From MR-S7 sp000400995 (GTDB lineage Bacteria; Pseudomonadota; Gammaproteobacteria; Burkholderiales; Burkholderiaceae_C), in the NCBI RefSeq assembly GCF_045291395.1, contig NZ_CP152342.1, positions 2,170,001-2,234,000 on the forward strand: a stretch of 64,000 nucleotides of DNA, written 5' to 3'. Of this stretch, positions 53,745-63,677 are shown piece after piece. Position 1 is the first letter of the stretch. Each line of letters opens with the position of its first letter. The position numbers and the translations under genes are program-made. The notes below the pieces were generated by a model that saw only the letters and a list, made by a program, of their open reading frames with translations, made no database searches and was not told the origin of the DNA.

Positions 53745-54716
53745 TCAGTCCAGGCGGATGTTCGCGGCCTTGATCACGCCGCTCCAGAGCTTCTGCTCCG
53801 ACCGCACGAAATCGGTGAACTCGGCGGGCGTCATGGGCATCGGCTGGATGCCCAGCTCCTCCAGCCTGGCGCGCATTTCCGGGTGCTTGAGCGCGGCCAC
53901 CAGGCGCGCGTTGAGCTTGCCCACCACCGCCTCGGGCAGCTTGGCCGGGCCGACGAAGCCCTGCCACGCATAGGCCTCGAAGCCAGGCACGCCGGCCTCG
54001 GCCATCGTCGGCACGTCGGGCAGGATGGACAGGCGCTGCGGCGTGGCGACGGCCAGCACGCGGATCTTGCCGCCCTTGATCATCGACAGGCTCGGCGGCA
54101 GGTCGACGAACATGGTCTGCACCTGGCCCGCCATCAGATCCTGCAGCGCGGGGGCCGAGCCCTTGTAGGGCACGTGCATCATGTCGGTGCCCGTGCGCTG
54201 CTTGAACAGCTCCAGCGCCACGTGCAGCGGCGAGCCGGGGCCCGACGACGCGCTGGAGATGCTGCCCGGCGACTTCTTCACCAGCGCCAGCAGCTCCTGC
54301 ATGTTTTTCGCCGGGAAGTTCGGCGCCACGGCCAGCACCAGCGGCATCTTGCCCAGGCCGCCGATGTAGGTGAAGTCCTTGGCCGCGTCGTAGGTCAGCG
54401 TGGCGTACATCGCCGGGTTGAACGCCAACGTGCCCGAGTCGGCCGTGCCCACGGTGTAGCCGTCGGGCTGCGAGCGGGCGATGAAGGTGGCGCCGATGAT
54501 GCTGGCCGCGCCGGGCTTGTTGTCCACGATCACGGGCTGGCCCATGTCCTGCCCCATGCGGGTGGCGAGGTTGCGCGCGATCACGTCGGTGGTGCCACCG
54601 GGCGCGTAGGGCACGATCCACTTCACGGGCTGGCTGGGGTAAGGGCTCTGGGCGTGCGCGCCCATGCTGCCGGCCAGCAGCGCGGCGGCGATCAGGCAAA
54701 AGGTCTTGCGTTTCAT
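53745..54716 (-). CDS. Bug/TctC-family periplasmic binding protein 8
   Basis: A 323-residue binding protein with signal MKRKTFCLIAAALLAGSMGA cleaved after AHAQ, then YPSQPVKWIVPYAPGGTTD, QPDGYTVGTADSG and HVPYKGSAPALQDLMAG. GAAGGAGACAC upstream of ATG 54716 supports the start. It lies 94 bp downstream of iolB on the same strand, so it may serve uptake or sensing of an inositol-related acid; the repeat copy between them may end the iol transcript, which would weaken that link. Confidence 0.93.
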   Translation of the reverse strand: MKRKTFCLIAAALLAGSMGAHAQSPYPSQPVKWIVPYAPGGTTDVIARNLATRMGQDMGQPVIVDNKPGAASIIGATFIARSQPDGYTVGTADSGTLAFNPAMYATLTYDAAKDFTYIGGLGKMPLVLAVAPNFPAKNMQELLALVKKSPGSISSASSGPGSPLHVALELFKQRTGTDMMHVPYKGSAPALQDLMAGQVQTMFVDLPPSLSMIKGGKIRVLAVATPQRLSILPDVPTMAEAGVPGFEAYAWQGFVGPAKLPEAVVGKLNARLVAALKHPEMRARLEELGIQPMPMTPAEFTDFVRSEQKLWSGVIKAANIRLD

Positions 54717-54749
54717 GGCTTTGTGTCTCCTTCAGGTGGATTTGGGATG

Positions 54750-54791
54750 TTTTTGGCCTCCAGCGCTTGATGGACAAGCGCTGGCAGCTAT
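54750..54791. repeat. Dispersed palindromic repeat, copy i (reversed)
   Basis: TTTTTGGCCTCCAGCGCTTG, spacer ATGGA, CAAGCGCTGGCAGCTAT between iolB and Bug gene 8; stem CCAGCGCTTG/CAAGCGCTGG. Confidence 0.8.
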
Positions 54792-54810
54792 GAATAAAGT
54801 AGCAATGAGG

Positions 54811-55617
54811 TCAGCGCGCTTCGAGCATCCAGGCGTGCTGCGGGTCGTTCCAGAACGCCCAGCGGCGCTGCGGGCCGGCCATGGTGTTGAGGTAGTACAG
54901 GTCGTAGGCGTGCGGCACCACGCAGGGGTGGTAGCCGCGCGGCACCAGCACGGTGTCGCGGTGCTCCACGGCCATGGATTCGTCCAGGCTGCGGTCGTCG
55001 GTGTAGACGCGCTGGAAGGCGAAGCCCTGCTCGGGCCGCAGCATGTGGTAGTAGGTTTCCTCCAGCGACGTCTCGCCCTCGCGCGCCGTGTCGTGCTTGT
55101 GCGGCGGGTAGCTCGACGAGTGGCCCGCGGGCGTGACCACCTCGACCACAAGCAGGCCCTCGGCCGGTTCGCCCTCGGGCAGGATGTCGCACACGTAGCG
55201 CGTGTTGCTGCCCTGCCCGCGCACGCTGCGCTTCATCTGGCCAGGTTCGATCACGCGCGGGGGCAGTCGGCCTTCGGCGGGCGCGGTGGAGAGGGCTACC
55301 TCGGCCGCGCCGCGCGCCGCGATGCGCACGCGCCGCCCCGGTGGCACGTAGACGGCGGCGGGCGCGGCGTCGTCGAACACCGAGGCGCGGCCGCCCAGGG
55401 CGGTGTACAGGGCGCCGTCCACCTGCACGTCGGCCTGGCCGGTGAGGATGGTGATGCACAGCTCGCGGTTCGCGGGCAGGTCGAACGCTTCTTCCTCCCC
55501 TGCCTCCAGGCGCAGCGCGCGGAAGCCCACGTGGCACCAGCCGGCGGATGCGGGCGTGATGTCGGCCACCACGCGCCCGGTGCGCGCGGCCTTGACCAGG
55601 AGCGGGCTGATCGTCAT
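54811..55617 (-). CDS. iolB: 5-deoxy-glucuronate isomerase
   Basis: The 268-residue cupin-fold enzyme converts 5-deoxy-D-glucuronate to 5-dehydro-2-deoxy-D-gluconate in myo-inositol catabolism. Metal-binding residues appear in HSSSYPPHKHD and further on in LEETYYHMLRPEQGFAFQRV; MLEAR ends the protein. The start ATG at 55617 overlaps the stop of iolC (ATGA), whereas a longer in-frame extension runs into iolC. Its product is the substrate of IolC, encoded just before it. Confidence 0.93.
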   Translation of the reverse strand: MTISPLLVKAARTGRVVADITPASAGWCHVGFRALRLEAGEEEAFDLPANRELCITILTGQADVQVDGALYTALGGRASVFDDAAPAAVYVPPGRRVRIAARGAAEVALSTAPAEGRLPPRVIEPGQMKRSVRGQGSNTRYVCDILPEGEPAEGLLVVEVVTPAGHSSSYPPHKHDTAREGETSLEETYYHMLRPEQGFAFQRVYTDDRSLDESMAVEHRDTVLVPRGYHPCVVPHAYDLYYLNTMAGPQRRWAFWNDPQHAWMLEAR

Positions 55618-57569
55618 GCGGTCTCCTTCTGCGGTTGTGTCTGCCGGGCGGCGCGCCAGCCTTCGATGAGCTGGCCGAAGTTCGCTGCCACGCGGGCCTG
55701 GAATTCGGCGTCGCCGATGCGCCCTGCGAGCCATTCGCGGCTGGCATCGGCCCAGACGCTGCGGCCGATCATGAAACCGCGCACGATGCGGCTGCCGCGT
55801 GCCGCGGCGAAGCCCGCCACGAGCTGGTCGAGCGGCTGCGACAGGCCCAGGATCACCGCGCCGCGGCAGTATGGGTCGCGCTCGGCCACCAGTGCGTCGA
55901 GCGCCTGCCAGTGCTGCGCGGCCATCACGCCCACCTTCCACCACTCGGGGCGGAAACCGAGGCCGTAGAAGCGGCGGATCGCGCGCACCGTGGCTTCGCC
56001 GGGGTCGCCGGCCATCTCGCGCGGCGGAATCACTTCCAGCAGCAGCTCATGCCCGCTCGCGCGCGTAGCCTCCCACACCTGCTGCAGCCATTCCTCCTGC
56101 TCGGCGCGCAGCGCCTCGGGGTCGTCGGGGTGATAGAAGACCAGGCATTTCACGACCTGTTCGCGCGGCCTGTGCGCGAGCTGCGAGGCCAGCGAATGCG
56201 TGCCGTCGAAGCGCAGCGGGCGCGAGCCCGGCCGCTCGACGGGCCGGCCCAGCCACCAGCCGCGCCCCGTAGCGTCGTGCAGCGCGGCCTCGCCCAGGCG
56301 GCCGTCGATGAGCACGCCGAGCTTGCCGCGCACGCTGGCGTCGGAGCTTTCAAGGTCGGCCACCACGCCGTTGATGAGCTTCTTGAGCGCGGGGATGCGC
56401 GCCGCGTCGGCGCCCGCCTCGCGCGCCATGTCCTCGAACTGCGAGCGGTGGTCGTAGGCCAGCACGTACAGCTCGGGCCACTGGCGGCGCGGCACGCTCA
56501 CGCGGTGCAGGTGGGCCAGGTCGGCGTCCTGGTCCGGACGCACGTGGCGCTCGCTGGTGAACCAGTGCGCCAGTTCGGCCTGCGTGGGCATGGCGGGCGC
56601 GCAGCCGTGGCGCGAGACGACGATGGCGCCGCAGGCGTTGGCGATGCGCGCCGATTCCTCCCAGCCCTTGCCGGTCAGCAGACCAGAGAGCAGGCCGGAG
56701 GCGAAGGCATCGCCCGCGCCGAGCACGTTGAGCACCTCGATGCGCTCGCCCAGCACGGTGAGCGCGTCGTCGATGCGCGCGGGCACCTCGCCTTCGATGA
56801 TGCTGCAGCCCAGCGCGCCGCGCTTGACGACGAACACCGCCTGCGTGTGCTGCCGCGCGCGGCGCAGCGCGGCCATCAGCTCGCCCTCGCCGCCCGCGAT
56901 CAGCCATTCCTCCTCGGTGCCGATGATCAGCTCGAAGAGCGGCAGTTGCGCCTGCAGGTGGCGGCTGACCGCATCGCTGCCCACGTAGCGCGTCTCGCCG
57001 TCGCCCTTGCCCGTCAGGCCCCAGAGCACGGGGCGGTAGTCGATGTCGAGCACGCGCACCGCGCCGTGCCTGCCCGCCAGCTCCAGCGCGCGGCGGCTGG
57101 CGGCCAGCACCGTGGGGGTGCTCAGGTGGGTGCCGGTGATGAGCAGGCTGCGGCAGCCGGCGATGAAGTCCTCGTTGATGGCGGCGGCGTCCAGCGCCAT
57201 GTCGGCGCAGTTCTCGCGGGCGAACAGCAGCGGGAAGGTGTCTTGGTCCTTGATGCCCAGCAGCACCATGCCGGTCAGGCGCTGCGGGTCGATCTGCACC
57301 TGGCTCACGTCGCAGCCTTCGTTCGTCAGCGTGTTCAGCAGGAAGCGGCCGTTCTGCTCGTCGCCCACGCGCGAGACCATGGCCGAGCGCAGGCCCAGGC
57401 GCGCGGTGCCGAAGGCGATATTGGCCGACGAGCCGCCCAGGTATTTGGAGAAGCTCGTCGCGTCCTCCAGGCTGCAGCCGATCTGCTGCGCGTAGAGATC
57501 CACGGCCAGGCGGCCGAGGCAGGCCACGTCGTGCGTGCGGCCCGGGGGAAAGTTCAGCGTGGTGGGCAT
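55614..57569 (-). CDS. iolC: 5-dehydro-2-deoxygluconokinase fused to DUF2090 (IolC-aldolase type)
   Basis: A 651-residue two-domain protein. The N-terminal PfkB-type sugar kinase (residues about 12-335) has YLGGSSANIAFGTARLGL and the catalytic aspartate in NVLGAGDAFASGLLSGL. The C-terminal DUF2090 domain (from about 350) has LYVLAYDHRSQFEDM and VKCLVFYHPDDPEALR, a TIM-barrel of the 6-phospho-5-dehydro-2-deoxygluconate aldolase (IolJ-like) kind. So phosphorylation and cleavage of the inositol-derived acid may occur in one protein. It leads the iolCB operon and is divergent from the RpiR-type regulator. iolG, iolE and iolD are not in this window. Confidence 0.93.
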   Translation of the reverse strand: MPTTLNFPPGRTHDVACLGRLAVDLYAQQIGCSLEDATSFSKYLGGSSANIAFGTARLGLRSAMVSRVGDEQNGRFLLNTLTNEGCDVSQVQIDPQRLTGMVLLGIKDQDTFPLLFARENCADMALDAAAINEDFIAGCRSLLITGTHLSTPTVLAASRRALELAGRHGAVRVLDIDYRPVLWGLTGKGDGETRYVGSDAVSRHLQAQLPLFELIIGTEEEWLIAGGEGELMAALRRARQHTQAVFVVKRGALGCSIIEGEVPARIDDALTVLGERIEVLNVLGAGDAFASGLLSGLLTGKGWEESARIANACGAIVVSRHGCAPAMPTQAELAHWFTSERHVRPDQDADLAHLHRVSVPRRQWPELYVLAYDHRSQFEDMAREAGADAARIPALKKLINGVVADLESSDASVRGKLGVLIDGRLGEAALHDATGRGWWLGRPVERPGSRPLRFDGTHSLASQLAHRPREQVVKCLVFYHPDDPEALRAEQEEWLQQVWEATRASGHELLLEVIPPREMAGDPGEATVRAIRRFYGLGFRPEWWKVGVMAAQHWQALDALVAERDPYCRGAVILGLSQPLDQLVAGFAAARGSRIVRGFMIGRSVWADASREWLAGRIGDAEFQARVAANFGQLIEGWRAARQTQPQKETA

Positions 57570-57628
57570 GGTCTTGGAAGCGAGGCAGCGCCAGATAATG
57601 GGCCGATCATAGCCTCAAATAGAAATAT

Positions 57629-57648
57629 TTTTCCAATTCAATGGAAAA
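57629..57648. promoter_or_regulatory. Palindrome TTTTCCA-N6-TGGAAAA over the iolR start
   Basis: Perfect 7-bp arms in the 70 bp AT-rich gap between iolC and the RpiR-type gene; the right arm contains the regulator's ATG. GAAATATTTTTC lies next to it. It is the best operator candidate for the divergent pair. Confidence 0.58.
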
Positions 57649-58504
57649 CAGAAAAAAACATCCAACCACGGACGCCGCCTATGCCAGCGCGGATGCCTTC
57701 CTGGCCGACTTGCGCGCCCAGTACCCGCGCCTCAGCCGCCAGCTGCAGGCCATCGCGCGCCACGTGGAGCACAGCGGCGCGCACATCGCGCTGCAGGGCA
57801 TTCAGGAGGTGGCGCAGGATTGCGGCGTGCAGCCCTCGGCCGTGGTGCGCTTCGCCAAGCACTTCGGCTTCCATGGCTACACGCAGCTCCAGACGCTGTT
57901 TCGCGCCGGGGCGGCGCGCCAGCTCGCGCCGCAGCGCGACTACCAGGACCGCATCCGCAGCCTGATCGACGCGGGCGTGGGGCCGTTGCCTGGCGCGCAG
58001 ATCGCGCACGAGGTGGTCGAAGGCAGCCTCGCCAGCCTGCAGGCGCTGCAGGCCGGGCTGGCCGATGCGCCCATCGACGCGGCGGTGGATCTGCTCGCGG
58101 CCGCGCCCGCGCTCTGGCTCGCGGCCGCGCGGCGGGCCTTTCCCGTGGGCGCCTACCTGGCCTATGCGCTGCAGCACACGGCCAAGCCCGTGCACTGGCT
58201 GCACGGCCTGGGCGCGATGCAGATGGGCGAGCTGCGCGCCATGGCGCCGGGCGACGTGATCGTGGCCGTGTCGTTCGACCCCTATGCGCGCGAGACGCTG
58301 GAACTGGCCGATGCCGCCATCGCGCGCGGCGCCCGCCTGATCGCGCTGACCGACAGCCCGCTCTCGCCGCTGGCCGCACGCGCCAGCGTCACGCTGATCG
58401 CGCAGGACAGCGCCACCTTCGGCTTCCGCTCGCTCACGGGCACGCTGTGCCTGGCGCAGTCGCTGTTCATCGCGCTGGCGTACCGCATGGAGCTGGTCAA
58501 CTGA
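57641..58504 (+). CDS. iolR: RpiR-family transcriptional regulator (IolR-like)
   Basis: A 287-residue regulator with an N-terminal helix-turn-helix (ALQGIQEVAQDCGVQPSAVVRFAKHFGF) and a C-terminal SIS phosphosugar-binding domain (ARRAFPVGAYLAYALQH, GDVIVAVSFDPYARETLELA, ALTDSPLSPLAARA). RpiR-type proteins repress inositol genes in several Gram-negative bacteria and respond to a phosphorylated intermediate. Its divergence from iolCB with a palindrome in between fits that role. The start MENRKKHPTT lacks a clear ribosome site and overlaps the palindrome. Confidence 0.9.
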   Translation: MENRKKHPTTDAAYASADAFLADLRAQYPRLSRQLQAIARHVEHSGAHIALQGIQEVAQDCGVQPSAVVRFAKHFGFHGYTQLQTLFRAGAARQLAPQRDYQDRIRSLIDAGVGPLPGAQIAHEVVEGSLASLQALQAGLADAPIDAAVDLLAAAPALWLAAARRAFPVGAYLAYALQHTAKPVHWLHGLGAMQMGELRAMAPGDVIVAVSFDPYARETLELADAAIARGARLIALTDSPLSPLAARASVTLIAQDSATFGFRSLTGTLCLAQSLFIALAYRMELVN

Positions 58505-58581
58505 CCACGCACCCTGCCCTGGCGAACGTCCGCGCGCCTGCCCTGCTCGACCTGGATGCCGATCCGGCGACCCTCCAAGAG

Positions 58582-60084
58582 TCAGACACCCAATGCACGG
58601 GCGCCCTCGATGCTCGCCGTCATGGTCCGGTCGAGTTCGCTGGCCGCGGCATCCAGCCGGTCGATCAACGCCAGATGCTCCTGCTCCTTTTTCTCCAGGC
58701 GGGCAAACCGGACGTCAATCATCCGCCTGACCTCCATCGCGGCAGGACCGCCGAGGGTTCGCTTGAGCTCGACGTTGCGGGCGGGGTCGAGCGCCATCCG
58801 CACCTGCGCATCCGTCAGATGGACAGCTTGTCCGCAGGAAGACACCGCCACTTCGTCCATCAACGAAGCCCTGACATCCTTGGGCCGCATCCCCTGCTCG
58901 GACGCTATGCGCACGGTGTTGGCTACCACCAGATACGCGGAGCGGAAATCCAGCCCCCGCTCCTTGACCAGCAGATTCGCGATTTCCGTCGCTCCGGAAA
59001 ACTCGCTGGCGCAATTCGCCTGCATTGCATCACGATTGACGATCATGCGCGTGACCACACCCTTCATGACGTTGAGGATTGCCACCGCCTCCGCGAAGGC
59101 CCGAAATGCCGGAATGGTGATCTCGAAGCTGGTATCTCGGGACTGAGCGAACGTCGTTCCCTTCAGCGTGCACATCGCGCTGGTCAATTCACCGGTAATG
59201 CGGGCAGACTTCGATCTGACGCTTTCCAGGAAGTAGCCCGGGTTGCGCTTCTGCGGCATGATGCTGCTGGTATATCCATAGCTGTCAGGCATGTCGATCA
59301 TGCCGAATTCCGAGGTGCTCCAGATAATCAAGGAATCGACGACCCGCGTGATGCTGGAGGCCATTACCGCCAGCGCTGCCACCGCTTCGACAAGATAGTC
59401 CCTGGCCGCAACCGCGTCGTATGAGTTTTCCACCACGCCGTCGAACCCCAGCAGCTCCGCCGTGCGCACCCGGTCGAGCGTGAAGCTCGACCCCGCCAGC
59501 GCACTCGCGCCAAGGGCGTTCTGATTGGCGCTGCAGAAGGCAGCCTGGACGCGCCGCACATCACGTTCCAGAACATCATGGAAGGCAACGAGAAAGTGCC
59601 CCAGCGTGACGGGCTCGGCATGCTGCAGGTGCGTATAGCCCGGCATCACCGTCTGCACATGCTCCCTGGCCTTCTCGAGCACCGCCCGCTGCAGTCCTAT
59701 CGCATCGGCGCATACGGGAAGCAGCTTGTTGCGCGTCATGATGCGCGCGCCGCAGGCATAGAGGTCGTTCCTGCTGCGGCCCATGTGCATCTTGCCGCCA
59801 GCCTCCGGAGCTCGCGACCGGATGAACGCCTCCATCTGCATATAGAGATCCGTATCGGGGTGCAACTGCAGCCCTTTCTTCCCTCCGTCTTCCAGCTCAC
59901 GCAGGGCACGCAATATCTGGGCGCCTTCGTCCGCGGTTACGAGCGCCTGTTCGACCAGCATCACTGTGTGCGCTTTGTGGATGCTCAGGTGGACGTGAAA
60001 ATAGTCCCCCATGTCCTGGAGGAACGAGCGCATCACGTGCTCCACCAGTTCAGGCGCCTTGGCCTCGGAATTGATTCGTCCCAT
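58582..60084 (-). CDS. Argininosuccinate lyase/fumarase superfamily C-N lyase
   Basis: A 500-residue enzyme with the superfamily signatures GGKMHMGRSRNDLY, PGYTHLQHAEPVTLGHFLVA and the flexible-loop motif SSIMPQKRNPGYFLE containing the catalytic serine. ArgH proper has KKNP in this loop and usually 460-470 residues; the extra length and the RNP variant, and the position next to a binding-protein gene and a LysR regulator rather than arginine genes, point to a catabolic lyase for an aspartate- or succinate-adduct. Its codon use is less GC-biased than that of neighbours. It follows the Bug gene 9 by 16 bp. Confidence 0.8.
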   Translation of the reverse strand: MGRINSEAKAPELVEHVMRSFLQDMGDYFHVHLSIHKAHTVMLVEQALVTADEGAQILRALRELEDGGKKGLQLHPDTDLYMQMEAFIRSRAPEAGGKMHMGRSRNDLYACGARIMTRNKLLPVCADAIGLQRAVLEKAREHVQTVMPGYTHLQHAEPVTLGHFLVAFHDVLERDVRRVQAAFCSANQNALGASALAGSSFTLDRVRTAELLGFDGVVENSYDAVAARDYLVEAVAALAVMASSITRVVDSLIIWSTSEFGMIDMPDSYGYTSSIMPQKRNPGYFLESVRSKSARITGELTSAMCTLKGTTFAQSRDTSFEITIPAFRAFAEAVAILNVMKGVVTRMIVNRDAMQANCASEFSGATEIANLLVKERGLDFRSAYLVVANTVRIASEQGMRPKDVRASLMDEVAVSSCGQAVHLTDAQVRMALDPARNVELKRTLGGPAAMEVRRMIDVRFARLEKKEQEHLALIDRLDAAASELDRTMTASIEGARALGV

Positions 60085-60100
60085 GGTCTGCTCCTGCCTG

Positions 60101-61080
60101 TCAGTCCTTGATCGGTGTTCTCGACGCCACTTCGCTGAGCGTCTGGAGGTTCTTCCTCAGGAAATCGTCGTAGGCCGCGCCCGGCAGGAACGCAGGCTCG
60201 GCGCCCATCTTGCGAATGCCCTCCTTGTACTGAGGGTCGTCGAGGAGGACGGAGAAGCTGGCCCGCAGCAGTTCCAGACGCTCGGCGGGCAGCTTCGCGC
60301 TGGTGGCGAATCCGTCGAAAGACACATACTCGCCCCCGGATAGCCAAGCTCCTTCACGGTGGGCACCGACGGCAAGTCGAGCGAGCGCGCGCCGGACGTG
60401 ACCGCCAGCGCCTTGAGCTTGCCCGCCTGGACATTGGTCAGGGCCGTCGCCACCGTGACGATGGCAAAGTCCACCTGGCCGGCCATCGCGGCCAGCATCG
60501 CCTTGGCGCCGCCATCGAAGGGGACATGCAGGAATTCCCCCTTCAATTGCTGCCCGAGCAGCGCAATGTAGAAATGCGAAGGCGTCTTGAGGCCCCACGA
60601 CGCTGCGGTCAGCGCTCCCGCGGGCTTCGACCCCACCTCCGACACGAAGCCGCCGAAGTCGGCAAACCGCTCTGGACGGGCGACGATGGCCAGCGGGTTG
60701 GTCGTCCCCAGCCCGAGGCCGGCGACGTCGCCGAGCCTATATCCCACGGACTCTCCCAGCGCGAGCACCGGGCCGAGGTTCGAGTTGCCTCCGGTCATGA
60801 TCCGGTAACCATCGGGCGCGGCCAGCACGTATGCAGTGCCGATGGTCCCGCCTGCGCCGGGCTTGTTGACCACCACCACAGGTACGCCGAGCTGCCGCGA
60901 CAGCTTGGGCGCCACAAGGCGCGCCATCGCGTCCGTCGAACCTCCTGGCGCGAAGGGGACCACCAGTTCGATCTGGTGGTCGGGGTATTTCTGCGCGGCG
61001 GCCCCGAAGGCGAGGCATACGCTGCCCAATGCAACCAGCACCCGTCTCGATGCGCTTCGTAAATATGCGGCGATGGTCAT
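60101..61080 (-). CDS. Bug/TctC-family periplasmic binding protein 9 (one-base frameshift)
   Basis: About 326 residues once repaired. Signal peptide MTIAAYLRSASRRVLVALGS cleaved after AAAQ, then YPDHQIELVVPFAPGGSTD, APDGYRIMTGGN and HVPFDGGAKAMLAAMAG. The frame is lost at the C5 run 60333-60337 (plus strand); adding one C gives LGYPGGEYVSFDGFATSAK and the C-terminus down to TPIKD. GGAGGCAAG sits in front of ATG 61080. It precedes the lyase gene in the same transcript and is divergent from lysR, suggesting uptake or sensing of the lyase substrate. Confidence 0.88.
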
Positions 61081-61180
61081 CTTGCCTCCGTGGGTTGTTG
61101 AAGTGCCGATGCGATCGAGTATTGGTTTGTGCATCTACCCGGTCAAATGAGAATATTCGGTCCATCGATGCATTTCTGAT

Positions 61181-62058
61181 ATGAATTACAAGCAGATCGA
61201 AGCATTCCGGGCCGTGATGCTGACGGGCTCCATGACGGCCGCGGCGGCCCAGTTGCACACCTCGCAATCCAACGTGAGCCGGTCGATCGCCATGCTCCAG
61301 CGGGAGACCGGCCTGAAGCTGTTCGAGCGGGCCGGCATCCGGGTCGCGGCCACCCCGAAGCGCAGGCGCTCATGCGTGAGGTCGAGCGGTCATTTCTCGG
61401 CCTGGCTTCCATCCACGAAGCCGCCGCGCGGATCCGCACCTTCGGAGTCGACGGACTGAGGGTGTCGGTCTCCCCGGCCCTGGCCATCAGCCTCATTCCC
61501 AGGGCGCTCGAACTCTTTCGGGCGGCGCGCCCCGGCGTCCATGTCGCCATCGCCACGGCCGACTCGGCGACGATCTGCAAGGCGATCGCCTCGGGAGCGA
61601 GCGACCTGGGTCTGTCCGCGGCGGTCGCGCTGCCGCAGGAGGTGGACAGCGAACTGATCCATACGCAGAGCGCGGTGTGCGTCGTGCCCACCAGCCACCG
61701 GCTGGCACGCAAACGCAGCGTGAAGCCGGCAGATCTCGCGGGGGAATGCTTCATATCGATGCCTTCATACGACATCGCTCGCCATGCCATCGACAGGCTT
61801 TTCCTACCTGAAATCCGCAAGCTGGAGATCGAAACCACACAGGCCAGCACGATCTGTGTGATGGTTGCGCGCGGGCTGGGCGTCAGCGTCATCAATCCCC
61901 TGCTCCTGAAAGAACTCTCGCTCCCGGGAGTGACCGCCATTGCCTTCAAGCCCGAAATCCATTTCCGCTGCTACGTCATCCGGGCCAGGCAGCGCCCTGC
62001 CCAGGCACTTGCGGCGGACTTCGTCTCTGCCGCCAGGAGCGCCATCGAAGAGCCGTGA
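61181..62058 (+). CDS. LysR-family transcriptional regulator (one-base frameshift)
   Basis: About 292 residues once repaired. The helix-turn-helix MNYKQIEAFRAVMLTGSMTA ... QLHTSQSNVSRSIAML is at the N-terminus, and the co-inducer-binding domain runs to the end (LGLSAAVALPQEVDSELI, VARGLGVSVINPLLL). The frame breaks near 61357 (CCCCGAAG); one added G gives ATPEAQALMREVERSFL. It is divergent from the Bug9-lyase operon, with a 100 bp gap between starts that should hold its binding site, and is the likely activator of that operon. Confidence 0.88.
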
Positions 62059-62122
62059 GACCCTGCAGGCACATGTCCGGAAACGGCGAGTTTGCGCCGG
62101 TGCGCGGCCTATCATGCGTTCC

Positions 62123-63617
62123 ATGCCCACCGACATTCCCGCCGACGATGACGACGCCCGCTACCTCGCTCTGAAGGCGCGCGACGCGCGCTTCGACGGG
62201 CGTTTCTTCACGGGCGTGACCTCCACCGGCATCTACTGCCGCCCGGTCTGCGCCGTGCGCACGCCGCGGCGCGAGAACTGCCGCTTCTTCACGCTCGCCG
62301 CGCAGGCCGAGAGCGCGGGCTTCCGGCCCTGCCTGCGCTGCCGGCCCGAGCTGGCGCCGCAAGCGCTGGCGTGGTCGGTGCAGGACGCCTCGGGCATCCT
62401 CATGCGCCAGGCGCTGCGCCTGCTGGATGCGCCCGAGGCCTGGAGCACCGACGGCGGCGGCGCCCTGGTGGCGCAGTTGGCCCACCGCCTGGGCGTGAGC
62501 GACCGGCACCTGCGCCGCATCTTCGAGGCGGCCCTGGGCGTGTCGCCGCTGCAATACCTGCAGACGCGCCGGCTGCTGGCGGCCAAGCAGCTGCTGACCG
62601 ACACGCGCCTGCCCGTCACCCAGGTGGCGCTGGCCAGCGGCTTCGCCAGCGTGCGGCGCTTCAATGCTGCCTTCAGCACGCACTACGGGCTCAACCCCAC
62701 GCAGTTGCGCCGCGAGGGCGGCGCGCACACGGGCGCGGCCCGCCCCGTGCACCTGGGGCTGCGCCCGCCGTACGACGCGGCGGCGCTGCTGGGCTTTCTG
62801 GCCACGCGCCAGATCCACGGCATGGAAAGCGTGGACCCGCAGGGCCTGCGCCGCACGGTGCGGCTGGCCGTGGGCGGCGTGCAGTACACGGGCTGGATCG
62901 ATGCCCGGTTCGACCCCAAAGATCAGCCCGGCCTCCGCGTGGCGCTCACCGCCAGCGACAGCCTGCTGCCCGCCCTGCCCCAGGTGATCGCCCGTGTGCG
63001 CGCCCTGCTGGACCTGGATGCCGACCCGGCCGCCATCAACGCCGTGCTGCACCCGGCCTTCCCCCTGGGCGACGGGCTGCGCGTGCCGGGCTGCTTCGAC
63101 GGGTTCGAGCTGGCCGTGCGCGCCGTGCTGGGCCAGCAGATCACGGTGGCCGCCGCGCGCGCTGGCGCAGCGGCTGCTGGAGCGCTTCGGCGAGCCCATC
63201 GCCACGCCCTGGCCCGGGCTGCGCCTGCTGTTCCCTATGCCCGCCACCCTGGCCGCCGCCGAGGGCGATGCGCTGGGGCAACTGGGCATCGTGCGCCAGC
63301 GGCAGGCGGCCATCATGGCGCTGGCGCGGGCCGTGCTGGACGGCCGCATCGCGCTGCACGCGGGCAGCGACGTGGAGGCCACCACGGCCGCGCTGCGCCA
63401 GCTCCCCGGCATCGGTGACTGGACGGCCCAGTACATCGCCATGCGCGCGCTGCGCTGGCCCGACGCCTTTCCCGCCGGCGACGTGGCGCTGCACAAGGCC
63501 CTGGGCGTGCGCGGCGCGCCGCAGCCCGCGCGCGCCGCGCTGGAGGCGGCGCAGGCCTGGCGCCCATGGCGCAGCTACGGCGTGATCCGGGCCTGGGCCG
63601 CGCTATCCAATCCGTAG
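62123..63617 (+). CDS. alkA: DNA-3-methyladenine glycosylase 2 with Ada-type N-terminus (AlkA-like; frameshift)
   Basis: About 497 residues, three parts: an Ada-like zinc methyl-acceptor domain with C39, C43, C70 and C73 (FFTGVTSTGIYCRPVCAVRT, GFRPCLRCRPE), an AraC-type helix-turn-helix (VTQVALASGFASVRRFNAAF), and an AlkA glycosylase with the helix-hairpin-helix LPGIGDWTAQYIAMRAL and catalytic aspartate in PAGDVALHKALG. It removes alkylated bases and may induce its own expression when the N-terminal cysteine is methylated. The frame changes in the GC-rich stretch 63148-63166 (one base extra or two missing). The TAG stop comes from a dispersed repeat. ogt follows. Confidence 0.9.
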
Positions 63618-63660
63618 CTGCTTGCGCTTGCCCCGCCTGCGCCAACGGCCGATTTCGCTT
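63614..63660. repeat. Dispersed palindromic repeat, copy j
   Basis: GTAGCTGCTTGCGCTTG and a degenerate right half (CTGCGCCAACGGCC, then TTTCGCTT) between alkA and ogt; it provides the alkA stop codon. Confidence 0.7.
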
Positions 63661-63677
63661 CTAATAGAGGTTCCACC

